A stretch of 64,000 nucleotides of DNA from Closterium sp. NIES-65 (lineage: Eukaryota; Streptophyta; Zygnematophyceae; Desmidiales; Closteriaceae): the NCBI GenBank assembly GCA_948144175.1, contig CANXME010001453.1, positions 3,596,001 through 3,660,000 of the forward strand, read 5' to 3'. Within the stretch, counting starts at the first letter, position 1. Every line of letters starts with the position of its first letter. The position numbers and the translations under genes were made by a program. The notes under the pieces are model-generated. The model saw nothing but the letters and a program-made list of their open reading frames with translations, ran no database searches and was not told where the DNA came from. This document shows, piece by piece, positions 20,562 through 30,300 of this stretch.

Positions 20562-22262
20562 ATGTCGCCAAATGGCGGCGCACAGCCATCATCATCTCGT
20601 GCCGCCTACCTCGCTCTCCTAGCAACAAGCGTCAGACCAGCACCGCCAGTCTCCACACCAGCCCGTCCAACGAGCGCGCCGCCACGTTACGTCCGTTCCG
20701 AGCACAACACATCCGCGTCCGCTGATCGCCGTAGCTTCAACGAGGGAACAAGGCCTCTTAGATTCCCAAATGAACTGAAACCTCCGACCAATCTCAAGTC
20801 TCCAACTCGTTGTAATGAGAAACTCTTATTCTACACTCCGAAGGCTTCCACAACAAACAGCTTCTTATCAGTCCAGCCTCGCCGAATCCCCATCCTGATA
20901 TTTCTGTGCGCCAATTTCTTCGGAGCGATCGGGTTCATTGCTCACGGTGTCTGGGACTCCGTCGATTCGCCGTCCACCCGCGCAGCTGTCACTTCGATTC
21001 TCGTCAGAAGACGCCTCGCTGCAGTTCCTGTCACCGCGTCGCGCGACACGTTTTTTCGCGAGAAAAATGGCGGGCAGACATGGGTTGGGTTGCTCGCCAC
21101 TCAGCCGCTCGCAGCAAAGTTTCTCGGCCGGGATTTTTTTACTCAGCTTGACGAGAGGATTTATGGCGAATGGCCGGCGAACAACGATTGCCCCGGCGAT
21201 TTTCGCCTGGATAACGCTTTCGCGATCTGCACGGCCTTGGATCAGCACCGATCGGTGCGCAATATCGCGGATTTGAATGGCCACGCTAACGAAAACGGCG
21301 CGTATTCGCAGCACAACCAGAAATACGACTCTACTGGGGCGGGGAAGTGGTATATTGAGGAACAGTATTACGGGTTTCTGTTTATTCAAGCGGGTTTGGC
21401 GTTCAACAATTCCGAAGCTGCCCGAATTGGAATGAAAATATACGACTGGGGGTTCGATCAGCAGCGGGAAGATGGGTCTTTCGACTGCCCGGATGTGTAC
21501 CACAGCGCAGGCTTTTTCATGGAGTCCGCGGCGCGGGCAGCTCTGCTGCTAAAATCCTCGCGTTGGGCGGCGCATCCTGTCTTCCAGCAGTGGCTGCGGA
21601 AAGCGGAGAAGCACATCGCAGCGATGGCGGCGTGGTTTGTCCAACCTGACATCGAGCGCATCGGATGGAAAAACGACGCGGTTCACGCGCACAGGCGGTA
21701 CTTAACAGGTACGGCACTCGGCATGGCTGGGCTTCTAACGAACAACCAAACCCTAATCCTGAAATCGATCGAATACATCCGAAGCGGATTGGAGATGCAG
21801 GATCCAGCGGGTTTCAACTACGAAAGGCAAGGCTACGACTGCAGCTATCAAGGCATAGGATTGGTTTACGCGGCTCGGTACTATCTCTACGTAGCGCCGC
21901 ATATGAAAAACGGGTCCGAAACAGAGGAGATTAGATCGCGTCTGCTGGAGGCTGGGCGGCGCGGCACGGACTGGCTGATGATGCGGGTGGATGAGCGCGG
22001 GGTGCTGAACGCGACGGGCAACACGCGCACGGGGAGCGCGCAGGAGGTTGGGCGCAACGGCAAGCCCAAGGCGCTAGCGCGCAAGGACGTGTTTCACGCG
22101 CTGCTGTACTGGAGCTGGGTGCTCGGCGATCCCGAGGTGGAGCTCGTCGCGTGGCGCGTGGAGTGGGAGAGAACCCAACGGCTGCGTGACAGGCGGTGCG
22201 ATTGCCGTGGGGTGTTTCGTTGGGGGCTGAAAAATGCCGAGATTCGGAAAATGGTACAATAA
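20562..22262 (+). CDS. Intronless gene: membrane-anchored, alpha/alpha-barrel-like protein
   Basis: A 566-aa single-exon frame from ATG to TAA. Residues 1-105 are Ser/Pro/Thr-rich and cytosolic-like. One hydrophobic segment (IPILIFLCANFFGAIGFIA, about 109-127) suggests a type II signal anchor, putting the rest in the lumen or outside. The folded part (about 175-545) has helical repeats with conserved-looking aromatics and glycines: YIEEQYYGFLFIQAGLAF, DGSFDCPDVYHSAGFF, GFNYERQGYDCSYQGIGL. The spacing of these helical hairpins resembles six-hairpin (alpha/alpha) glycosidase or lyase folds. I cannot name the family or the catalytic residues. It lacks introns, while every other host gene here is spliced, so retrocopy or horizontal origin is possible. 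It points toward the fusion gene on the opposite strand (convergent). Confidence 0.75.
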   Translation: MSPNGGAQPSSSRAAYLALLATSVRPAPPVSTPARPTSAPPRYVRSEHNTSASADRRSFNEGTRPLRFPNELKPPTNLKSPTRCNEKLLFYTPKASTTNSFLSVQPRRIPILIFLCANFFGAIGFIAHGVWDSVDSPSTRAAVTSILVRRRLAAVPVTASRDTFFREKNGGQTWVGLLATQPLAAKFLGRDFFTQLDERIYGEWPANNDCPGDFRLDNAFAICTALDQHRSVRNIADLNGHANENGAYSQHNQKYDSTGAGKWYIEEQYYGFLFIQAGLAFNNSEAARIGMKIYDWGFDQQREDGSFDCPDVYHSAGFFMESAARAALLLKSSRWAAHPVFQQWLRKAEKHIAAMAAWFVQPDIERIGWKNDAVHAHRRYLTGTALGMAGLLTNNQTLILKSIEYIRSGLEMQDPAGFNYERQGYDCSYQGIGLVYAARYYLYVAPHMKNGSETEEIRSRLLEAGRRGTDWLMMRVDERGVLNATGNTRTGSAQEVGRNGKPKALARKDVFHALLYWSWVLGDPEVELVAWRVEWERTQRLRDRRCDCRGVFRWGLKNAEIRKMVQ

Positions 22263-23478
22263 TAGCTGGTTTGGTTGACGAGTTTTGAGGTGAGCTATAC
22301 AGTGTACACTGCGCACGAATTGGGCGGGAGGGGCGTGCCAGGGTGTGTTTCACGCTCGCTGTGATTGAGGTGAAGGTCTCCTGCAGCTCGCTGTACAGGA
22401 GATGTGATTCTAACGTGGGAATGGAAAAGGCAGAGTCCTTGGTTCAGGGGTTGGCACTGGGAAGGTTGGAGCAGAGGTGGCTGCAGCGAAGTAGCTGTTA
22501 CAGCTGTAGCTGAGACAATTGCTGCAATATTATTCTGAAGAAGCTGTTGCGGCCACACTGCGAGAGCAGTGAGACTGCAGGTGCAGCAGCTGTGGCATGC
22601 TAGCCCTTCTGCTGTGGCAGCAGTGAGATTGGCAGCTGTAGCCTGTAGCGGCAGCAGTTGCTGAGACGAGGCTACAGACTGCACTTGTTCTTTGCTACAG
22701 TTCTGAACACCAGAGCATGGGGGAAGGGACAAGCCTGCATTGTTACTCTTCAGGGTGGTGGTGCTGTACTAGTGGATGCAATAAATGATCAGACAAGCTC
22801 TCTTAATAGACTCATGCATGCACCACATATATTCATCATCGTCCCAATCATAGTGTAGTGGTCAACGTGCCGAGCTGAAGCAAGCTTTTAACATACGCTA
22901 CCGTGTTGTAGCTAGTCAACGTGGCCCTTTTTCAGCTGGATTGCCTAGCAACCACTATCAGGATCCAGGGAATTGCTAGGGAGTGCAAGTGCGATCGACA
23001 GCTCCCTGGCCGTTTTTGAGAATTCTCAAATGGAAGGGAGATCTGTTACGAATAGCAATGAATGAAGATTACAGTGCACTCCCGACCGCAGCTGAAGGAG
23101 CATGCAGTATCGAAAACGAATGTGAAGAGTCAGAATTGACTCGAACGGTTGAAATGCATCTGGACCGTCGAAGCAGACGGCATCGGGCAATTGCAGGCAG
23201 AAGGATTCTGGCGGGAACAGATTCGTAACTGTACGCGCCGCACGGATGGGAATGAACTTGAATAAGAGAATGTACCCCTTAGAGTACATGGCTAGCTAGG
23301 TCGATTCGTATTCCCCTGTACTCTTATTTATATCGTTGTATTTGCATGCTTTTATCATCTCAAGCATTTTACATTCACTCTGCTATTGAGGTCAAGGGCC
23401 CACCACCACCTAGACTAGAAGTGTGCGAACCTTCCTGAGGTGATCCTGGTTACGATCTACTTCTGATCGCAACAAGAT
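22263..23478. other. Convergent intergenic region
   Basis: Lies between the stop of the plus-strand gene (22262) and the stop of the minus-strand fusion gene (23479), so it should hold both 3' UTRs and terminators. It contains a CAG/CTG-rich patch (about 22440-22680) but no gene, RNA or mobile element that I can support. Confidence 0.5.
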
Positions 23479-26400
23479 CTAAAGCTCCCTGACCGTGAGA
23501 TTTAGTCTGCCCGGTCGGAGCCCGGTCACCTGAATCAACCAATCAGGCGCCGTGCCGCCATGCACACATGGCACGCCATGGAACATCAGCCGAGACGGGC
23601 CCCCAAACACCACCACATCCCCTGATTCTAACACCACCCTCGCTGCTTTCTCCGGGTCTCTTTGCCACCCGAATAGGAAATCCGCCGCATCTCCCACGGA
23701 GAAAGAGACGACTGGCGCCCCCCGGCGGATTGAAGCGGGCGGCTCGTCCTTGTCCTGATGCATGCCTAGGGCTCCGCGCCGGGGAGAGTAAAAATTTGCG
23801 ATGCAGACTGAGGGTGTCATGTCTGGGAGAATGTTTTTGTTGCTGCTGCCCGAGGTGGCTCGGGCAGCCGTTTGGGCAGCAGAGACGGCTTGTACGGCAA
23901 GGGAAGAGATGGAGGGGGGAAGAGCGGGAGGTTCGGCGTCATCTACATAGGTTCGGCGGGGCTGGTAGGTTCGGAGATTTGGCTCCCAGTGCTGCTGCCC
24001 AAGACACATCATGTGAAGTTTCATCTGCCCGCCGTTGAGGAATTTCGGGCGATAAAATCCTCCCGGTCCCAGGCCAAGGCGACGGCACTCCTTCACAATG
24101 TCAATCTGCAGGAAGGGTTAGTACACTCAAAAGAAAGGGTTACACCAGGTTTTAGAGTCTCAAGGCAAGTTCAGTATAGTCAATCAAGAGGATAAGCTTC
24201 ACAAGAATAACAAGGTTGACAGGTCATGACAGGCAGCAGGAAACATAAGGAAAATGACACGTGGATTAATGAAACGTGGAATCAGCCACTAATTTACCTG
24301 CTGCTCCCTTGTAAGCCATCCCTTAAGCAACACCACCCCATCCTGCAACACTCCCCCTCTCCCCCCATCAATCCCAGCTTTCACCCCCCTCCCTCCCCTC
24401 ACCCCCCCCACTCCTCTCAGCAACCCTCCCTGCTGGTCCATCTGCACACAGATGTCAAACCTCCCATCCACGTCAGCTTCATCGTCTGCCAGGTCAGCAA
24501 GCCCTGCCAGGTCAGCAGGGATACCACACGGGCCATCCCTATCTCGATTCTCCCGAGAATCCAATCCCCCTCCTGCCGCCCCTCTCCCAATCCCTCCCCT
24601 ACCCCCCCCTTCACCTACTGATACCCCTCTATACCCCACTCCGTGACTCCCCATCCCACCTCCTCTCGAACCCCTCTCCTTATCAATCCTTCTGTTCCCG
24701 CCCCACCCACTCCTCCCCCCCACCTCCTCCTCTATCTCTCTCATTGCTTCCATCAGTGGGGAGTCATGCTGAAGCCTCGCCATGCCCTCCTTATAAGCAC
24801 CTCTCCTTCTGTCACTCTCCTGTTCCTTCCCATGGTGCTGCTCCTGCTGCCCCTTCTTCCCCTTGCTCCCCTTCTTGCCCTGCCCAGTAGCATCAGTTGT
24901 ACTAGCACCACCAGCACCAGCACCACCAGCACCAGCACCATTGGTACTGCTATTAGTACTGCTTGGTTTAACAAACACCGGAGCTGCAATTGGAAGGTTT
25001 GGGCTCGGCATGAGCTGGGTTCGGCCCGAACCACCCGCTGCCGAACCTCCCCCTCCGCCACCTTCCCCCTTTATAAGCACTTTTATCCCTGAAACCACTT
25101 CCTGCTTCACTGTAGGGATCTGCTCCCTCTCTCCTTGCTCCTTGTCTCCTTGGCCTCCTTGACCTCTCATCAGGAAGATACTGCCTACACCAGTTCTACC
25201 TCCCCCTGGTTTCCCGTTCGCCCCCCTACTTGCACCCTTTGTCTGCTCCTCAGAACCTTCCTGCCCTGATTTGGCTCCCGCAGACCCTGCCGCGTCAGCT
25301 CCACCACCTGCCACGTCAGCCCCAGCGCTATCCGCCACGAGAACCCGTCGTCCAATCAGATCGAGCGTAACAACCACTCTCCTCCTCCTCTCCTCCTCCT
25401 CCCTCTCCCTCTCCTCCTCTCTCCTCCTCAAAATCTCCCTCTCCTCATTCGTCAGCCAAGCATCCCCATCCCCATCTGCCCCGTTGGATTTGAAATAATC
25501 ACTCTGATCGTCGATCACCACCGTCCGTTGGGCCGACGTACGATTATACTCCACCAGTCTATCCCTAAACGCTAGAGCCTTCGCCTCAGCTTCCGTTGTC
25601 CCTGTTGCTGCTCCTCCCACTCCTCCCACCTCATCCCATTCCTCCCATTCCCCCTCCATTCCCACCCCTGGAGCCGCATCCCCCATACTATCAGACCCTC
25701 TAAGCACCAAAAAGCCGCAGAACTTACACGGCCCTTCGCCCTCCTGCTCGCACACGATCTTGCCACACGCTAAGCAGTTGTTAACTAAGTGATGGATGGC
25801 CGCCTGGCACTCGCACGGCGCGCCTTGCTTAAACACCCGCCCTTGCTCTAGATCCGCCAACCCCACCGCCAATCCGCCCCTCCGCTTCCTTCCGCCCGCG
25901 GATTTCCCCCCGCTCGCGCTTCCTCCTGCCCCTCCGCCAACCCCTCCGCCAGTCCTTCCGCCAACCTTTCCGCCAGCAGCACCGCTCGCTGCCGCACCTT
26001 CCGGAGCCCCCGCGCCCCCTGCGCTTCCCCCTTCCCCCAACCCTCCCCCTGCGCCGGTCCTGCGCGAGGGCGCGGAGACAGATCCGGAAGCTTCGTCGAA
26101 CTTGGGCTTCACGTAGACCTCGATGTTAGGGTTCTCGTGACTGTATTTGGTGTGACTATAATCCTGCGCTTGTTGTTGTTGCTGCTGCTGCTGCTGCTGC
26201 CGGTGCTGCTGCTTTCCTCGAGCGTTTCGCGGAGGATTTTGCGGCGGCTGAGACGGCGAGCCGCCCTGCTTCATCTGACGTCTTCGTTCCAGATACCCGG
26301 AAACTACGGCCATGGACTGATCCGATTCGCCGACGATATTTGAAAGATACTCTGCCACGTCAGCATCGGAGGCATTAGGGCAGTAGCTGACTAAGCCTGA

Positions 26401-26496
26401 CACCATGTCAGAATCCAGGAACGGCAGCGCGTCGCGCATCGCTAGGAGCTGATTCTGCAGCCATGCCTCCGGCGCCGCGGATGCTGACGTGGCCAT
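23479..26496 (-). CDS. TRIP4/ASC-1 zinc-finger protein fused to a plant ALKBH1-type AlkB dioxygenase
   Basis: Two exons, 26496-24298 and 24105-23479 (intron 192 bp, CAG|GTAAAT ... CTGCAG), phase 0, 941 aa. Residues 1-75 match the TRIP4/ASC-1 N-terminal domain (LVSYCPNASDADVAEYL). Residues about 226-262 are the C2HC5 zinc finger (CECQAAIHHLVNNCLACGK, then VCEQEGEGPCKFCG). Residues about 300-390 hold the following TRIP4 block (LVEYNRTSAQRTVVIDDQSD, WLTNEEREIL). The same uninterrupted exon then enters the plant AlkB N-terminus (GRFDIC at about 677; DGVVLLKGWLTREQQ). Exon 2 completes it with GGFYRP, MHQDKDE (Fe-binding H and D), FHGV (distal His) and RPGRLNLTVR (2-oxoglutarate Arg). The expected activity is Fe(II)/2-oxoglutarate oxidative demethylation of nucleic acid, tethered to the ASCC complex. 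The ASCH domain of animal TRIP4 is absent. Poly-Gln and Gly-rich linkers separate the domains. The joining is read directly from the sequence; function is inferred. Confidence 0.88.
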
Positions 26497-27309
26497 GGAT
26501 AAAGCGGGAGTGGAGGAAAACTGGACTCTAAGCAGCGAAGCTTGTAGAAACGGCTATGTCACAGGAACGAAGTGGAAGCCGAGGACTGGTAGTTGCATTT
26601 ATTAGTTGGTCAGATTTGAATCAAGTTTCAAAATACCCTACCCAACCAGCCTAGGTATCAAGCTGACCGTTGTAGAATCAGCTGAACCGACAATTGTCCG
26701 AGACTTGAGAATCCGCCTGTACCCGATACGGGCAGATGCACGCTTGGCAACGGAGCTTGCGTGAACTACTGAGTATTCGCCACAGACCTACTCTGGTACA
26801 AACATAAGCCATAACTTTGCTACAATACTAAGAGTACATGGAATAGAAAACAAGTGAAGCTGCCTCTCCACATCCCTAAATCTGCCATCATCACCATCCC
26901 ATCCATCCCTCAACACTTTTGTCCAAACCTAATGACCAACCCATATCTGAAATAATTAATAAAAAAATCCTGGATCTTCAGAAGAAACTTACCCTTGCAT
27001 CCGCAAATAGCGCCACACAGCAGACAAATTATACCACCGCCACCACCCGCTGTATCAGCACATCGAACAAATCTTCTTCCAGTCTCCCAAATATCATCAT
27101 GCACTCTTCTTCTCAATTGCTGCCCTTAGTTGTTTCTTGATAAGGAATTGTCCTCACGCATCAACAGCACCACACCATACCATCCAAAACGCAACGTGAA
27201 AAGCTGTCTGTGTCGCTATTTTGCTTGCACTTGGATTTTGAGCTCGACTCAACGACAGCTTGAAGTTGAGAAGCTATCAGCTCGCGTGATAATGGAAGTG
27301 ATGATGGGA
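26497..27309. other. Spacer between two co-oriented genes
   Basis: Holds the promoter and 5' UTR of the TRIP4-AlkB gene and the 3' UTR of the Tubby-like gene, both on the minus strand. No further gene is visible. Confidence 0.6.
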
Positions 27310-30300
27310 TCACTCGCACGCCACTTTGGTATCAAAGCTGCTCAGGCAGATGGCAAACGCCTGGACATGTGATGCATGCAGGCACACACAGACACACCAC
27401 GGGGAAAGCACCCATATCGTGGGGACACACACACATGACATGAGAGATGTAGAGATGAGGTGAACTGCAGAGATGTGATATGAAGCAAGGAAGCAACGGC
27501 AAAAGGAAAACGCATCTGATCTGGGTACGCACAGAGAGAACATGGGAGAGGAGAGACTGGGAAAAGAATGTCAACACAATACCTGAGAACTCACCCGAGA
27601 AACTACCCACCTGAGAAACTACCCACCTGAGAAACTACCCACCTGAGAAACTACCCACCTGGGAAACTACCCACCTGAGAAACTACCCACCTGGAAGCTT
27701 GTGCATGGGCATCTGTAATCCATGGTGAGTGTATCCTTACCTAACCTTTCCTAAGTGCAGCAACACTGGCTATCAATACCTGAAAGCACACACTTTCATT
27801 CAGATAGAAGCACCCACCTGGAACGCTGTAAGAGGGTATCTGTAATCCATGGTGAACGTATCTTTCCCGATCTTGCCAAACTGCAGCAACACCGGCTTAT
27901 CAGAGTCGTTGCCCGGCCCGCCTCCTTCTATCAGCTGGAAATTCTTCACCGAAGCGACTGTGACTCGCCCTCGGAAGTTAAGGCACCAACACTGGCAGTG
28001 TGGGAGGGGGAGGGCAGGCAAGGGGAGGCAAGGGGAGCGGGGGCATGGAAGTTCAAGCACCAGCACTGGGAGCGGGGGAGTGGAGGTAAGCGGAGACAAG
28101 CGGGGATGAGGTCCGGCTTGTCCAAGTCGTTCCCTGGCCCGCCCCCTCTATGAGCTGGAAGTTCCTCACTGAAGCTACTGTCACTCGCCCACGGAAGTTG
28201 AGGCACCAACACTGCAAGTGAGTACGGGAAAGAGGAGGCGGGTAGGGGGTGGGAAAGGGGGAAGCAGCACCGGCTTGTCAGAGTCGTTCCCCGGCCCGCC
28301 CCCCTCTATGAGGTGGAAGTTCTTCACTGAAGCCACTGTCACTCGCCCCCTGAAGTTCAAGCACCAGCACTGGCAGTGTGGGAGGGGGAGGGCAGGCAAG
28401 GGGAGGCAAGGGCGGGATGAGAAGGGGGCTTGTCCGAGTCGTTCCCCGCCCCCCCCCCCCCCTCTATCAGCTGGAATTTTTTCACAGAAGCACCCCCGTC
28501 ACTCGCCCCTTGAAGTTGAGGCACCAGCACTGGAAGCGTGTATGGGATGGACAGGAAAAGGGGATGCAAGGGAGGATTGGAAGGGCCTTATCTGAGATGC
28601 TCCCCGGCCCGCCCCCCTCTATCAGCTGGAAGTTGTTCACCGAAGCAACCGTTACTCGCCCTCTGAAGTTGAGGCACTAGCACTGGAAGGCGAGGAGGGG
28701 AGGCGAGGGGAGGGGAGGGAGCGCTCGGCCCAATGTTTCATGACAGACTTCGCTTTCTAATCTGTAATTGCCTTCCTCAATACACACACCTGCAGCTGCG
28801 CGTGCCACCGGGGAGGCTTGTTCCTCGATACCACAGTCTCTAGGGGCGCTCGGCCCATGATAGAAAGCTTTACATTGCCCTATACCCCCTTATACTCCCT
28901 TATACTCCTTTGCACTCCTCCATATCCCCTTGTATCCCCTCACCTGCAGCTGCTCGTGCCATCTGCGAGACTTGTTCCGCAACACCATGGGCTCCAGAGG
29001 CGCTCGGCCTCATACTCCCTTGAACTACCCTGTACTCCCGTGCACCGCTTCCCACCCCCCAGCACCCACACACATACCTGTAGCTGCTCGTGCCATCTGG
29101 GAGGCTTGTTCTGTAACACCATGGGCTCTAAAGGGCGCTCGGCTTCATCTATTTCCATACTAACACCACTTAATACTCCCCTGTACTGCTGTGCACCGCT
29201 CCTCATTCCCCAATAAACACACATACCTGCAGCTGCTCGTGCCACCGGGGAGGCTTGTTCCTCAGCACCATGGGCTCTAGGGGCGCTCGGCCACCTTGTA
29301 CTCCTGTGCACCGCTTCCCACCCCCCAGCACCCACACACATACCTGCAGCTGCTCGTGCCATCTGGGTGGCTTGTTCCGCAACACCATGGGCTCTAGAGG
29401 CGCTCGGCCGATGCACCGCACACAGTCACACTCCGTACAGTCACCCTCCAAATCCCCCTCTGCATCTGCCTCTGCATTGAAAGCAGGAGGCGCAGCAGCA
29501 GGGGAAGGAGCAGCAGAAGCAGAAGGAGCAGCAGGAAGGGCGGCAGGAGACGGGGCAGACGAAGCAGCAAATGGGGGAGTCGCAGCTGCAGCAGGGAGAG
29601 AGGAAGGGGTGAATGGGGGAGTCAAGGGACCCGAGGGGAGAGAGGAGGAGGCGAATGGGGGAGTGACAGCCGCCGCAGCTCTGGCACCTGCTGCTGCTGC
29701 TTCTGGTGAAGCCACAGCTCTTGCTGCTGCTGCTTCTGACCATGCCGTTCTGCTTGCTGTTGCTGCTGATGCTGCTGCTGCTGCTGCTGTTAGTGCCGCT
29801 TCTAGTTCCAATGTGGGCAAGGGCAGGGGCAGGGGCAGGGGCAGGGGCAGGGGCAGGGGCAAGGGCAGGGCGGCAGGGGGAAGCTCAAGGGCAGCGGGGG
29901 GGAGGAAGGGGTCTGCGGAGACGGGAAAGGGGGAGATATGCACGTCTTCGCTGCTGCTTTCCTGGAAACCTCCGCCTTGCAACCAGCCCTGCTGCTGGCC
30001 CGCCTGCTCACTCCTCCTCTCTCCACTGCTCTCCTGCTGCTCACACGCACCGTCTGTCCGCCAATGCCCACACCCCTCCTGCCGATTCCCCTCCTCTAAA
30101 CTCCCGTCCTCTGGACTGCTTTCCTCTTGATTCCTCTTCTCCCACCTGCCCTCTGCTTGACTTCCTTCTTCCCGACCGCTCTGCTGCTCATCACTCTCCT
30201 TTCCACTGCGCCCCACCACTCCGTTTCCTGCGCTCATCTCTTCCCCACTCTCTGGGAACGAGACCAAGGGCTCTCTTGTGCAGATTGTGGGTGGAGACCT

